Shown here: in pieces, positions 27,068 through 35,718 of the stretch | Layout of the letters: every line of letters begins with the position of its first letter | Position numbering within the stretch: the stretch's first letter is position 1 | Source of the DNA: Pirellulales bacterium | GTDB taxonomy: Bacteria > Planctomycetota > Planctomycetia > Pirellulales > Lacipirellulaceae | Assembly: GCA_020849945.1 (NCBI GenBank) | Contig: JADZFK010000245.1 | Location: forward strand, 1 to 43,606 | Length of the DNA: 43,606 bases | Direction: 5' to 3' | Program-made: the position numbers and the translations under genes | Notes under the pieces: model-generated | The model's database searches: none | Told to the model about the DNA's origin: nothing | What the model saw: the letters and a program-made list of their open reading frames with translations, nothing else

Positions 27068-30000
27068 TCACTCCTCTCTTGAGAGAAAACTTCTTCTCCC
27101 CCGCCTCATCAGTGTTCCCACGCACGTCACCATCATCCACAAGCAGATTGGCGTAGGCTCCGGCACGCCCGTGACCATCGCCCCCAACCCAGCCCCCGGG
27201 CTTAGCGGCGCACGAGCAAACCCGAAATTCCCTCGCCACGCTGCCAAGTCGGCGGCGTCTACATCGCCGTCGAGGTCGGCATCGCCTTGCGTAAACTGCG
27301 CGCCAGCCATCATGCCGCTCGACTGCCGCCACAGCACGTAGTCGGCTCCGTCCACCGCGCCATCGAGGTTAAAATCGCCCGCTTTCGTGCGGAAGAGCTT
27401 GGTGATCATCGTCTCCACGTCGGCAATGTCCACCGCGCCATCGACGTTCAAGTCCATCAACCAACTCATATTGCCGAAGTTGGCGTACAACGTCGTCATA
27501 TCGGCCACGTTCGTGCCCCCGCCACCGTTCAGGTCGCCACGGAACAGCAACAGATCGGTGTAAGAATTAAGGACGGTCTGGCCTGCCCCGCGCGCAACCA
27601 ACTCATTACCCAGCAAGAACAAATCGCGGTTGTCGCCCAGACCGTCCCCATTCACGTCAAATGCCGCTGCGAACTTCGTATTTTGGCTGTAAAGCACGTC
27701 CTCCACCGAGTTGTTCCCACAAGCTCCCGTCCCCGAGGAGCAGCGGATGTCGGTCGTCGAATAAGCGTTGCTCGAATTCATATCGCCAAACCCAAGGCCA
27801 ATCGTCGTCTGCGTGTACTGACCCGCGAAACGCTGAATGTTGGAGTTGCCCGTCTCCTCGTAAGTTACGACCGTCACCACGTGGTTGCCGTGCGACACGC
27901 CGTTGTAACCTCGCAGGAACAGGTCTCGATCGTACGAGCTCAATTGATTCGTGCCGGAAACCATCGACAAAATTTGGCTATTCGTGGTCGCCGCGGGCAA
28001 ATCCAGCAGCACGTGCATGTTGTTGGCCGTCCCATCGACCGACCGCACAATGAGATCGCGATTGTTCGGGTTGCCCGGCGCGGAAGCAAACGGGGCAAAA
28101 CTCACCACCTCGGCGGGCGGCGCGAAACGATCGAGATACACCACCTGCCGAAAGTCATTGAACACGGCTGGCCCGCCATCCGCGCGGTGCCGAAACGCCC
28201 GCACCGTAATGAAGTTGTACCCTTCTGGCAAACTCGTCGCATCGATCGACTTCTGGTACCACCCATTGCCCGTCGGGCTGCCGAAGCCCGGGCTTTTTTC
28301 ACCCGGCGAGAACTCCTCGAAACCGTAAACCACCGACCCGGGCGCGGTGTAATCGATCGACCCATTTCCGTTCGTATCCATCCCCTGGTTCACTCGCAGC
28401 ACGGCGTTATCGCCATCGGCATCCAGGTCGCGATACCCGCCCGGAAGCGTCACCGCCTGCGTATCGAGCCGAATCGCAATCGTGTTCGCCGTCACCACCG
28501 GCAGGCTGGCAAGCCGCGTCGTGGCATTGGCGTAAGTGTTGTTGGCGGGCGGGCTGCCGCCCGCAAGCGTGCTGCTCGAATTCGTCACCACCAACCCCGC
28601 CGACGACTGCGGCACTTGAACGCCGTAGATGAGGTACCCTTTATCTTGCCCGCCGTTGTGCAGGAAGCGCACATCCACCTTCGATTGCCCGCCCACCTGG
28701 TAGACCGTCACCACCTGATCAAGCCCGTTCGCCGCCGCGTTGCCCGTCAGCTCTACCAGCCGGGTGCCATTCGCAAAATCGACGTCCATCGTCTTGTAGC
28801 CCGAACTGCCCGAGTCGTTGCGGTTATCAAAAAGCGCAAGCATGTTCTTGCTCCGCTCCATGGCGAAGTAATCCTTCTCTAACCATCGCTGGCGGTAATC
28901 TCCGCGGCCGTGCGTGTTGCGAATGTTCACCAACTCGGTGATCGTGTTGCCGTAGTTGCCGAGCGCATCGCCACGACCATCGACCGGAAACGAGCGGTCG
29001 GTCCCGAATTCCTTGGCGTTGTAATACACGATCGCGTTTCCCGGCTGCGTGAGAATGTACGCATGGGCCACGTTGTTCATTTCCGCCCCGCCGCCATCGT
29101 GGTTGCTCACCATCGCCACGCCGGCCGAACCGTTGTGATAACCATCGTGGCGTACGTCCATGCTGGAATTGACCACATTCCGCCAGTCGTTGCCCACGCC
29201 CGAGTTCTGCAAGTTGCTGCTCAATTCGCCGCGCAGGGGGAAATCGAGCACGTCGCGATTGCCGCCGATCGTATTCGGTTGTGCCGGGTTGATATCCTTG
29301 CGGATATAACCGTACAGAAAATCTTGTTGCGATTGCCCTGGAGGCTGGCCATCGCCCGGCACCACTTCGCCGTACATGAACACGTGCTCCACCGAGCCAT
29401 CGAGCCGCAGCCGCGGGTTGCTGCGATACACGGCCGAATCGAACTGCTCGAGCGCATAGTGCTCCATGTGCTTGGCCGCATCTAGCCGGAAACCATCGAC
29501 CCCAATCACTTGCACCAACCATTGCAAATTGCGCCGTAATAGCCCCGTCGCGTTCTCGGCCACGGCATCGCCCGCCAGTGGCGTGGCCAGGTTGAACGGG
29601 TGGACCGTCACATTCTGCATCGTCTTGGGGTCGTAATACGTGGCCCCGGGCAGGTTCGTATCGGGGTAGAAGCGAGCGTTGTTGGCGTCGGGCACGTTGG
29701 CCAACCGACCCACCCAAGCCGTCACCCCCGCCGGAATATTCTGCGGATTCCCTGCCGCCACCGGTTGGCGAATCAACGGGTGATTCATCCCGTGGTCGAT
29801 ATCTAATAGCCCCGAGAGCTGGCCGTTGAGATAATCGCCGCCGAACGCGGGGCTATGAAAATCACCGTAGGTGCCAAGCACGCCGGCCGGGTCGGTGCCA
29901 CCGTCGGGGTTCTGCAACACAAAACCAGGGTAACCGCCCGCCTGCTGAAATGAGTTGAACTGCGGGTTGACGTAGTCATTCTCTGAGTAGCCGTTGTGGT

Positions 30001-30397
30001 TCAGCACCGCATCGATGTGCAGCCGCGCATCAAACCGGTGGAGCACGTTGGCAAACTGCTTGAGGCCCGTTTCCGTGCCGTACAGCGTGGAGTTGCCCGC
30101 CTTGCCCAGGTCGAAGCGATCGTACACATCGTACCCAACCGAGTAGTTACTGATATCGGCCCGCCCCGGCGGCGGCGTCCACACGGCCCCATACCCGGCC
30201 AAAAACATATCGGCCGACCGCCGCTCCATCGTGTTGTACGTCGCCTCGAACCACTGCAATATCGTCGGCGCCGAAACATCCTCCGCCCACGCACTCCCCC
30301 ACGAAAACGAGCACACAACCAACAACCACGGCACAACCCAGCCACCGCCCTTGTTGCCTTCAACGCTGTACCAAGTTACAAGTGTCCGCCACGCCAT
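27068..30397 (-). CDS. Large secreted GH13 alpha-amylase-like protein with dockerin-like repeats and PEP-CTERM-like tail
   Basis: The 1109-aa product starts at ATG 30397. A signal peptide ends near residue 38 (AWA|ED). The GH13 barrel carries region I DAVLNH (129-134), region II GFRLDAAKH with Asp306, region III YGEV with Glu344, and region IV SNHD with Asp434, so it should be catalytically competent. Residues about 450-880 are beta-rich domains. About 890-1075 hold several Asp/Asn-rich loops (FDVNGDGLGDNRDL, MDLNVDGAVDIADV, GDFNLDGAVDGADYVLW, ADLDGDVDAADLAAW) like dockerin or EF-hand calcium sites. The tail VPEPTPICLWMMVTCVGTLM plus RRGRR is PEP-CTERM-like. It probably cuts starch outside the cell and supplies the transporter downstream. 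Confidence 0.88.
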   Translation of the reverse strand: MAWRTLVTWYSVEGNKGGGWVVPWLLVVCSFSWGSAWAEDVSAPTILQWFEATYNTMERRSADMFLAGYGAVWTPPPGRADISNYSVGYDVYDRFDLGKAGNSTLYGTETGLKQFANVLHRFDARLHIDAVLNHNGYSENDYVNPQFNSFQQAGGYPGFVLQNPDGGTDPAGVLGTYGDFHSPAFGGDYLNGQLSGLLDIDHGMNHPLIRQPVAAGNPQNIPAGVTAWVGRLANVPDANNARFYPDTNLPGATYYDPKTMQNVTVHPFNLATPLAGDAVAENATGLLRRNLQWLVQVIGVDGFRLDAAKHMEHYALEQFDSAVYRSNPRLRLDGSVEHVFMYGEVVPGDGQPPGQSQQDFLYGYIRKDINPAQPNTIGGNRDVLDFPLRGELSSNLQNSGVGNDWRNVVNSSMDVRHDGYHNGSAGVAMVSNHDGGGAEMNNVAHAYILTQPGNAIVYYNAKEFGTDRSFPVDGRGDALGNYGNTITELVNIRNTHGRGDYRQRWLEKDYFAMERSKNMLALFDNRNDSGSSGYKTMDVDFANGTRLVELTGNAAANGLDQVVTVYQVGGQSKVDVRFLHNGGQDKGYLIYGVQVPQSSAGLVVTNSSSTLAGGSPPANNTYANATTRLASLPVVTANTIAIRLDTQAVTLPGGYRDLDADGDNAVLRVNQGMDTNGNGSIDYTAPGSVVYGFEEFSPGEKSPGFGSPTGNGWYQKSIDATSLPEGYNFITVRAFRHRADGGPAVFNDFRQVVYLDRFAPPAEVVSFAPFASAPGNPNNRDLIVRSVDGTANNMHVLLDLPAATTNSQILSMVSGTNQLSSYDRDLFLRGYNGVSHGNHVVTVVTYEETGNSNIQRFAGQYTQTTIGLGFGDMNSSNAYSTTDIRCSSGTGACGNNSVEDVLYSQNTKFAAAFDVNGDGLGDNRDLFLLGNELVARGAGQTVLNSYTDLLLFRGDLNGGGGTNVADMTTLYANFGNMSWLMDLNVDGAVDIADVETMITKLFRTKAGDFNLDGAVDGADYVLWRQSSGMMAGAQFTQGDADLDGDVDAADLAAWRGNFGFARAPLSPGAGLGAMVTGVPEPTPICLWMMVTCVGTLMRRGRRSFLSREE

Positions 30398-30441
30398 GAT
30401 CTACTACCAATCCAAAACACCCTGACTGCTGTCTCTTCTTA

Positions 30442-30567
30442 CTAGACTTTGTCTCAAAACTCCCCTCCCTATTAGGGAGGGGTTGGGGGAGGGTTCGCGG
30501 ATCGCTGGATTCTTAACCTTGCACAAATCGCTACCCAAACCAGAACCAGTTTTGAGACAAAGCCTAG
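30442..30567. mobile_element. 126-bp MITE-like element with 19-bp terminal inverted repeats
   Basis: CTAGACTTTGTCTCAAAAC (30442-30460) and the inverse of GTTTTGAGACAAAGCCTAG (30549-30567) match at 18 of 19 positions. The interior has a hairpin CCCCTCCCtattaGGGAGGGG (30462-30482). There is no coding capacity. CTAG ends resemble the element at 9392-9504, although the rest of the repeat differs. Confidence 0.65.
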
Positions 30568-30571
30568 ACTG

Positions 30572-30640
30572 TAGCCGCCGGAAAAAGCCGGCGGTTTCAC
30601 CCTTGCAAACCCGCCGGCTTCCGCCGATGGCTATTGGAAA
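30572..30640. repeat. Palindromic intergenic repeat, GCCGCCGG/GCCGGCGG type
   Basis: GCCGCCGGAAAAAGCCGGCGG is followed by the inverted partner CCGCCGGCTTCCGCCGATGGC. It lies between the second lipoprotein gene's 3' end and the MITE-like element, and may serve as a terminator for the lipoprotein gene. Confidence 0.55.
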
Positions 30641-30671
30641 CGGTATGTCGGCGAATCCCGAACTCCCTCAA

Positions 30672-31091
30672 TCACTTCGATGAAAGTTCAAGGTTGATTC
30701 GGTTCGCCCCTGGTGCAACAGTATAGGACAACCCCGACTTGTCCTTCTGTCCGTATGTTACTGGTGTAATTAACTTTCCTGTCGGAGTAGGGCCGCCCTC
30801 CTTCGTTCGTAGCTGCAAAGGTGGTTCATTAGCAACGACCGTGACTAGGTACTCTCCGGAAGGCAGGCCCTTTTCGCTGCCCGTGGAAATCTCATAGTAG
30901 CCCGCCTCGTCAATTGAGGAATAAGCAGGGGGACCACCTTGCTTGGGGTGATACGCTACCCAACCACACTTCAATGCGATTCCATCTAGTGTGACGGTTC
31001 CACCTGCGGATGAATCGAAACTGCCTCCACATCCAGTAAACACCAAAAGCCCGACACCACTAATCGCCGATAACCGATTTCTCCAGGTCAT
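30672..31091 (-). CDS. Small lipoprotein with carboxypeptidase-regulatory-like fold
   Basis: The 139-aa product starts at ATG 31091, with GGAG 5 nt upstream; GTG 31097 would be too close to that site. The signal ends in the lipobox FTGC (Cys21). The rest has the pattern of short planctomycete lipoproteins: GTVTLDGIALKCGWVAYHP, then EAGYYEISTGSEKGLPSGEY, LVTVVANE and a final INLELSSK. It lies 43 bp after the stop of the second DUF1559 gene, mirroring the arrangement at 15.2-17.3 kb. No catalytic residues are evident; function unknown. Confidence 0.8.
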   Translation of the reverse strand: MTWRNRLSAISGVGLLVFTGCGGSFDSSAGGTVTLDGIALKCGWVAYHPKQGGPPAYSSIDEAGYYEISTGSEKGLPSGEYLVTVVANEPPLQLRTKEGGPTPTGKLITPVTYGQKDKSGLSYTVAPGANRINLELSSK

Positions 31092-31134
31092 GTTCACTCC
31101 TCAATCATCCAAGCACGATTCCATCATCCAAGAA

Positions 31135-32418
31135 CTACTCCACCGCAACCGTTTCCCCGCCATTGCGCGTTGATAAACCGCGATAAATGTTGTGGTCGAT
31201 GCCTTCGTTCACAAAATGCACTGAACCATCAGCCATCACAAATTGCGCACCTCCGGGGTGCCGACTCTTAAAACCTCGCGCCTGCTGCCATTGCGGTGCC
31301 GCCGAGACGAATTCCTTGGTCTGGGGATAGATGAAGAAATTTAGGGGAATGCCACAACTAGCCCAATCACCGTCGGCAAAGTAAGCGGCTGAATGATAGT
31401 CCTGCTCCACAACCGTCTCTCCCACCATGAACGTCTTGCTCGTCCCGTCCGTAATCTTTCGCAACGGAATCGGACTAAAATAGGCTCCTCGCCAAATCAG
31501 TCCGTTGCAGTCCGCCGTGTTGTGGCAATCGGGCTTGGAACCAAAATCGTTGAAAGGCGAAGTCCCTCCCGTGCCATCGGTAATTACCGAGTCGCCAAGG
31601 CAACCCTTGTAACTTGTCGTGGCGGTTGTAACTTGCCCGGCCTTGTCCCAATAAAACTGGTCTGTCGAGGGCTTTGCCGATGGGTCCGACGGACACGAAA
31701 ACCAAGCAAGTTGCTGTTGCATCAGGGGCCGAATCGAACCGATCCCCATTCCCGTTCCCGCTGCCGGGCCAGTAATGGAAAAACCATCGCTTGTAGAAGC
31801 TCTCAATGCTTCGGTTATCGCATCACTCATCGCGGTCTCCTCCATGGGAGACAGAATGTCCACGATCCACCCTTTGCCGTTGTAACCAGGACCGCCATTC
31901 TTGTGCATCATCTTCCCGTTGCCTGGGCCTGGCGGCGGACCAATCCACACACGATTTCGATTGAAGTCCTCTTGCCATTGGCTGATGCTGTACGGCAAGT
32001 GCTTTGCCGTATCGTGAAAGTTCAGGCAAGCCAGCCCAACGTTGTGCAAATTGTTCGAGCAACTCATCCGCCGCGCCGCTTCGCGCGCCGCCTGCACCGC
32101 CGGCAACAGCAACGCCACCAAAATGCCAATAATCGCAATCACGACCAACAATTCCACCAACGTGAATGCACGTCGGCCCGTTACGCCAGCAGGTCCGCCG
32201 AGCCGAGGCCGACTCGCTACATGGCGGACTGCGGGTTGCGGATTGCGGATTATCAGGCGGCCGAGTGCAGGTTCTGACGGCCTTGCCAAGCCATGCAGAA
32301 TCCACTCCAACACCAATCCGAAATCCGAAATCCGAAATCCGAAATCCACACGCCCAGCTTGCCCCACAGTTGGTATGGAATTGCTCCTGGATCGCACCTC
32401 GGGAACGAAGAACCGCAT
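31135..32418 (-). CDS. DUF1559 prepilin-like protein (H-X9-DG), second copy
   Basis: From ATG 32418, with GGTGGAG just upstream, the product is 427 aa. The prepilin motif [20 protein letters not shown] comes about 85 residues in, followed by [18 protein letters not shown]. The C-terminal H-X9-DG motif is [13 protein letters not shown]. There is no ATG between 32418 and the prepilin motif, so unless a GTG, TTG or CTG is used the leader must cross the dispersed repeat at 32190-32347; its codons give [16 protein letters not shown] and [10 protein letters not shown]. Such a long leader is odd for a prepilin. The DUF1559 core is normal. A lipoprotein gene follows. Confidence 0.85.
   Translation of the reverse strand: MRFFVPEVRSRSNSIPTVGQAGRVDFGFRISDFGLVLEWILHGLARPSEPALGRLIIRNPQPAVRHVASRPRLGGPAGVTGRRAFTLVELLVVIAIIGILVALLLPAVQAAREAARRMSCSNNLHNVGLACLNFHDTAKHLPYSISQWQEDFNRNRVWIGPPPGPGNGKMMHKNGGPGYNGKGWIVDILSPMEETAMSDAITEALRASTSDGFSITGPAAGTGMGIGSIRPLMQQQLAWFSCPSDPSAKPSTDQFYWDKAGQVTTATTSYKGCLGDSVITDGTGGTSPFNDFGSKPDCHNTADCNGLIWRGAYFSPIPLRKITDGTSKTFMVGETVVEQDYHSAAYFADGDWASCGIPLNFFIYPQTKEFVSAAPQWQQARGFKSRHPGGAQFVMADGSVHFVNEGIDHNIYRGLSTRNGGETVAVE
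32190..32347. repeat. Palindromic GTAGGG...(GATTTCG)n dispersed element, copy B (one end truncated)
   Basis: On the minus strand it has the GATTTCG heptamers, the middle part with GGCTTGGCAAGGCC, the CAATCCGCAA units and the end GTCGGCCTCGGCTCGGCGG. The GTAGGG-type outer end seen in copies A and C is missing or unrecognisable at the upstream side. It lies within the 5' coding part of the second DUF1559 gene. Confidence 0.65.
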
Positions 32419-32557
32419 ACGCTCCACCCTTTCTTCCGTTTCTTCCTGCGAAAAGCTCCGCGAGGTTGTTCCAGCCCGGCGAGCCAGGCCCGGCCCTTCG
32501 ACCGGGCACTGGGCTCGCCAGTGGCTGGAACTCTCGCCCATCCAACCAATCAAAACA

Positions 32558-33334
32558 CTACCGACCACGGCGCGCCGCGAACGCGGCCGCCAAGGCAACA
32601 AAACCAAGCAGGCCAAGGCTTGCCGGCTCGGGAATCGACTCGACCGTCACCTGCGCAACGCCTCTGAGCGAATCGACGCGGAACGTCACGGTGTCGCTCG
32701 CCCCGCCCACCGAGAACGGGAAGTTATCGGCATTGACGCTGCGGTTATCCTTGCCGATGGCATCCCAACTGCCGGTCCTGACCGCCTTGCCGTTGTACGA
32801 ACCGGCCGGCAACGAACCCGTCCATTCATAGATGCCGCCACCGATGAACGACATCGACGAGCCTGCATAACCATTGTCCCAATCGCTACCGCCCAGTTCG
32901 CTCTGAAAGTCACCGACGAACGTCCACGCACCGGGGTCCATGTTGGCCGCTGGGCCTCCAATGCGATACTCCTCGGTCAACCAACCATCGAACACCTGAT
33001 TGCGGTCATAGGTAATCGAAACATTTCCCGATCCATCGGCATACGCCCATGAATTACCGGGGCCAGGCCGATTCGGGTCTGGGCCCCAATCGCCACCATC
33101 GAAATCCGTATCCTCGACGAGCTTGAATTCATAGCGAGCGCCGGGAGTTTGCCCGCCAATCGTGACCGAATAAGTGCCATCAAAATTATTCGTCATCATG
33201 TTGCTGTTGGGATCCCACGGGTTGGAATTCCAACCGCCAGGCACAAACACAGGGGGCGATGCGCCCCAACCAACGGCAGGCACCAGGCCCACGGCCAGTG
33301 CCACACCGCAAAACGCAATACACAATCGTTTCAT
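32558..33334 (-). CDS. PEP-CTERM surface protein of unknown function
   Basis: The 258-aa product starts at ATG 33334 with GGAGG 7 nt upstream. A signal peptide ([20 protein letters not shown]) is followed by beta-rich sequence with [44 protein letters not shown] and [15 protein letters not shown]. These phrases are loosely like the starch-binding-type modules at 25.4-26.9 kb. The end is a textbook PEP-CTERM signal: [12 protein letters not shown], a hydrophobic stretch, then ARRGR. It should be exported and sorted by an exosortase encoded elsewhere. It lies directly downstream of the ECF/FecR pair in the same direction, 60 bp after the FecR gene. Confidence 0.85.
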   Translation of the reverse strand: MKRLCIAFCGVALAVGLVPAVGWGASPPVFVPGGWNSNPWDPNSNMMTNNFDGTYSVTIGGQTPGARYEFKLVEDTDFDGGDWGPDPNRPGPGNSWAYADGSGNVSITYDRNQVFDGWLTEEYRIGGPAANMDPGAWTFVGDFQSELGGSDWDNGYAGSSMSFIGGGIYEWTGSLPAGSYNGKAVRTGSWDAIGKDNRSVNADNFPFSVGGASDTVTFRVDSLRGVAQVTVESIPEPASLGLLGFVALAAAFAARRGR

Positions 33335-33394
33335 TATGCAACCTCCTAAGAAATGGGTTTCACAAAACTACAAGTTCATTACCGCAAGAACGCT

Positions 33395-35164
33395 TCACCT
33401 TGTCTCTGCAAGAATCAACGGCACACGCAAGTCGAACCGTCGAACAGCCCCCGCGACGCGCGGCGGAAGCTTATCGATCACCCGGCCACGACGCCCCGTC
33501 ACCGCCCGAAAGGTCGTACCCACGCGGACTTCATCGATCTCGTGAATCTTCGTGCCGTTGAAATTGCCCATACTGATCCGGTCGAACGCGAAGTTGCCCA
33601 CCAACTCGGCATCCGGCCTACATGCCGACTCTTCCACGAACGACGCCGGATTCCGATACACCTTCAAGCGATCCCGATTGTCCTGGCCAAATTCGATCCG
33701 CACGACGAACATATTGATCGCCGTATTCTCCTGCCCCAACGACGGGAAATTGGACTTTCCATACGCGTTCACATTCGAGGTCACCCCGTAACCCGTTTCA
33801 TCCACCCCGCTGCCAATCGAGAGCACGCGATTTCCGTTCCCGTCGCCCCGGTGCAGTTCAAATCCATAAAACACATCGTTGATCTTGCTCACCCGCTGCA
33901 AGAAACTCAGGTAGACGACCGAGCCATCGCGGCCAATCAATCGCACGCCATCCCGGTTTTCCACCAGCCCCGCGGAATCGAACACGCCTCCCACACTCGT
34001 TCCCAGCGAACGACGCACACGGTTCTGCTGCGCCGTCTGAATCGCCCGGTTACCCAACGGCATGACGCCTTCAAAATCCAAACTGCCTGAAGCAACCCCG
34101 TTCGAACTCGCCGGGGCCTTGCTATCCGACTCCACCGTAAACCACGCCCCCGCCCAACCAAACCCACCGTTCTGCTCATCCAGCGGACCCGCCGGGTAAT
34201 TGAATCCGTCGTAGGCAAGCACGCCATCGCGCGGGCCTGAGCTGCCAAACAAGGTCCGCACAAACTCATCATCCCGCGCCGGTATCCGAGCCACGACCGC
34301 CGCTGCCGGCTCGATCCGCGCCGCTTCCGCCGTGTTCAACTCCACCGTTCGCACGTTCTTCCCCGCATCATCCAGCAAGTGCGCTTTCACCAAACCATTG
34401 AAGACATGCACTTCGGTCGCACCCGCCGTGTCGGCCATCACGCCAAACTCGGTCCCCAGGTCCACAACATTAAGCCGCGAAGTGAGAACCTCGAACCCAC
34501 GCGCCCGTTCCGGAACCACCGCCGCCAACCGCCCTTCTCGCAACTGTGCCTTCCCCGGCGATTCCACATCAAAAGTCGCCGGACCTTCCAACACCACCAC
34601 GGCCCCATCATCAAACGTAATCTCGACCAGCCCCGTCGTTAGTTTTAACTGCTGCCCTCGCACAAGCCGCTCGCCAAAATCGGCTGCCGTCCCCGCGTCC
34701 CACGAACAGTTCCGCGTGGCCGTCACCCGCGCAACCCCCGCTTCCCGCAAATCACTCGGCAACGGGCTCCCCCCGCTCGATGCCACTTGCCCGCCGACCG
34801 AAAAAAACGATCCCGTCACCCAACTGCTAACCGCCGCAACCCCCAAGAGCGCAATGCTAATCGCCAACCAATTCTTCCACTGGGAACTTCCTCGCGATGC
34901 CTTGCCGATACCCTCTCGCCGCTCGGCCGCCAATTCCACGTGCTGAATTCCAAGCATCGCTTCCGCCAAGCTTTCCGCCTCGAACCCCGACGCATGTTGC
35001 GAATACAATTCCCCGTGCAGAAACAAGACATTGTTGTAATACTCGCGTGCCGTTTGATCGGCCCGAAGCACCGCGTCCAACCGCTCCATCTGTGCGGACG
35101 AGATCGTGCCATCGCACACGGCATCGATCAGCAACGCCAATTCACTTTCGCAACGATCATTCAT
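33395..35164 (-). CDS. FecR-domain membrane protein (ECF-sigma partner) with LamG-like C-terminus
   Basis: The 589-aa protein starts at ATG 35164, overlapping the sigma-factor stop by ATGA. Residues 1-60 resemble the cytoplasmic segment of planctomycete FecR partners (LALLIDAVCDGTISSAQMERL). A membrane helix spans about 97-119. The FecR-like part (about 150-275) has VEITFDDGAVVVLEGPATF, LREGRLAAVVP, VVDLGTEFGV and EVHVFNGLVKA. The rest (about 290-589) is beta-rich and LamG/concanavalin-like (LAYDGFNYPAGPLDEQNGGFGW, cut as LAYDGFNYPAGPL; YLSFLQRVSK). It probably controls the sigma factor across the membrane in response to a surface ligand; the signal is unknown. Confidence 0.88.
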   Translation of the reverse strand: MNDRCESELALLIDAVCDGTISSAQMERLDAVLRADQTAREYYNNVLFLHGELYSQHASGFEAESLAEAMLGIQHVELAAERREGIGKASRGSSQWKNWLAISIALLGVAAVSSWVTGSFFSVGGQVASSGGSPLPSDLREAGVARVTATRNCSWDAGTAADFGERLVRGQQLKLTTGLVEITFDDGAVVVLEGPATFDVESPGKAQLREGRLAAVVPERARGFEVLTSRLNVVDLGTEFGVMADTAGATEVHVFNGLVKAHLLDDAGKNVRTVELNTAEAARIEPAAAVVARIPARDDEFVRTLFGSSGPRDGVLAYDGFNYPAGPLDEQNGGFGWAGAWFTVESDSKAPASSNGVASGSLDFEGVMPLGNRAIQTAQQNRVRRSLGTSVGGVFDSAGLVENRDGVRLIGRDGSVVYLSFLQRVSKINDVFYGFELHRGDGNGNRVLSIGSGVDETGYGVTSNVNAYGKSNFPSLGQENTAINMFVVRIEFGQDNRDRLKVYRNPASFVEESACRPDAELVGNFAFDRISMGNFNGTKIHEIDEVRVGTTFRAVTGRRGRVIDKLPPRVAGAVRRFDLRVPLILAETR

Positions 35165-35718
35165 CGGTTCAGCCCCTCGACGCTCAACGTCCTCTCGATG
35201 CAGTCGTACAACGACTTGCGAATCCTTCCCAACGCCTTGTACACCGTGTTCACAGGCTGACCAAGCTTCTCCGCAACCGTCTTGAACGACTGGCGAGAAT
35301 CCGAATAGCACGTCCGAACAAGCTGGCGATCCTTGGCAGGCAACTTCTCCAGGCACGACCGCAACGCATCGCGCCGATACTCCAGCAAGTCTGCCCGATC
35401 CACCGCGTCGGCCGCCAGCAAGTCAACCGCCGCCTCGCTAAGCTGCGGCCCCGAACGCCGCTCTTGCCGACGAAATCGCTGCACCTGATGATGCGCTATC
35501 ACGCTCACCCACTTCACGAAGTTCGTTCCAAACTCGAACGTCTCATGCTCGCGCCACAGCACCACGCACACTTCTTGAAACACTTCTTCGGCATGGGCCG
35601 AACTGCCAAGCAGCGATACCAAATACGCGAACAACCAGCGATCGTGCTGCGCGAACAACCGCGCGAAAGCGTCGCGCCGTTCGTGGTCCGAAATCGCTCG
35701 TGTACTGCCGATGTCCAC
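35161..35718 (-). CDS. ECF-type RNA polymerase sigma-70 factor
   Basis: The 185-aa product starts at GTG 35718 with GGCGGAG 7 nt upstream. Region 2 is seen in LFAQHDRWLFAYLVSLLG, AEEVFQEVCVVLW and FVKWVSVIAHHQVQRFRR; region 4 in LEKLPAKDRQLVRTCY and SFKTVAEKLGQPVNTVYKAL with a helix-turn-helix. It lacks region 3, as ECF factors do. It matches the group often found with FecR proteins in planctomycetes. The stop overlaps the start of the FecR-domain gene (ATGA), so both are translated together. A PEP-CTERM gene follows and may be a target or operon member. Confidence 0.93.
   Translation of the reverse strand: MDIGSTRAISDHERRDAFARLFAQHDRWLFAYLVSLLGSSAHAEEVFQEVCVVLWREHETFEFGTNFVKWVSVIAHHQVQRFRRQERRSGPQLSEAAVDLLAADAVDRADLLEYRRDALRSCLEKLPAKDRQLVRTCYSDSRQSFKTVAEKLGQPVNTVYKALGRIRKSLYDCIERTLSVEGLNR

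Noticed and set aside
27287-28882. 531-aa plus-strand frame opposite the large GH13 gene
   Set aside because: Repetitive His/Arg/Val composition and no start signal; antisense shadow.
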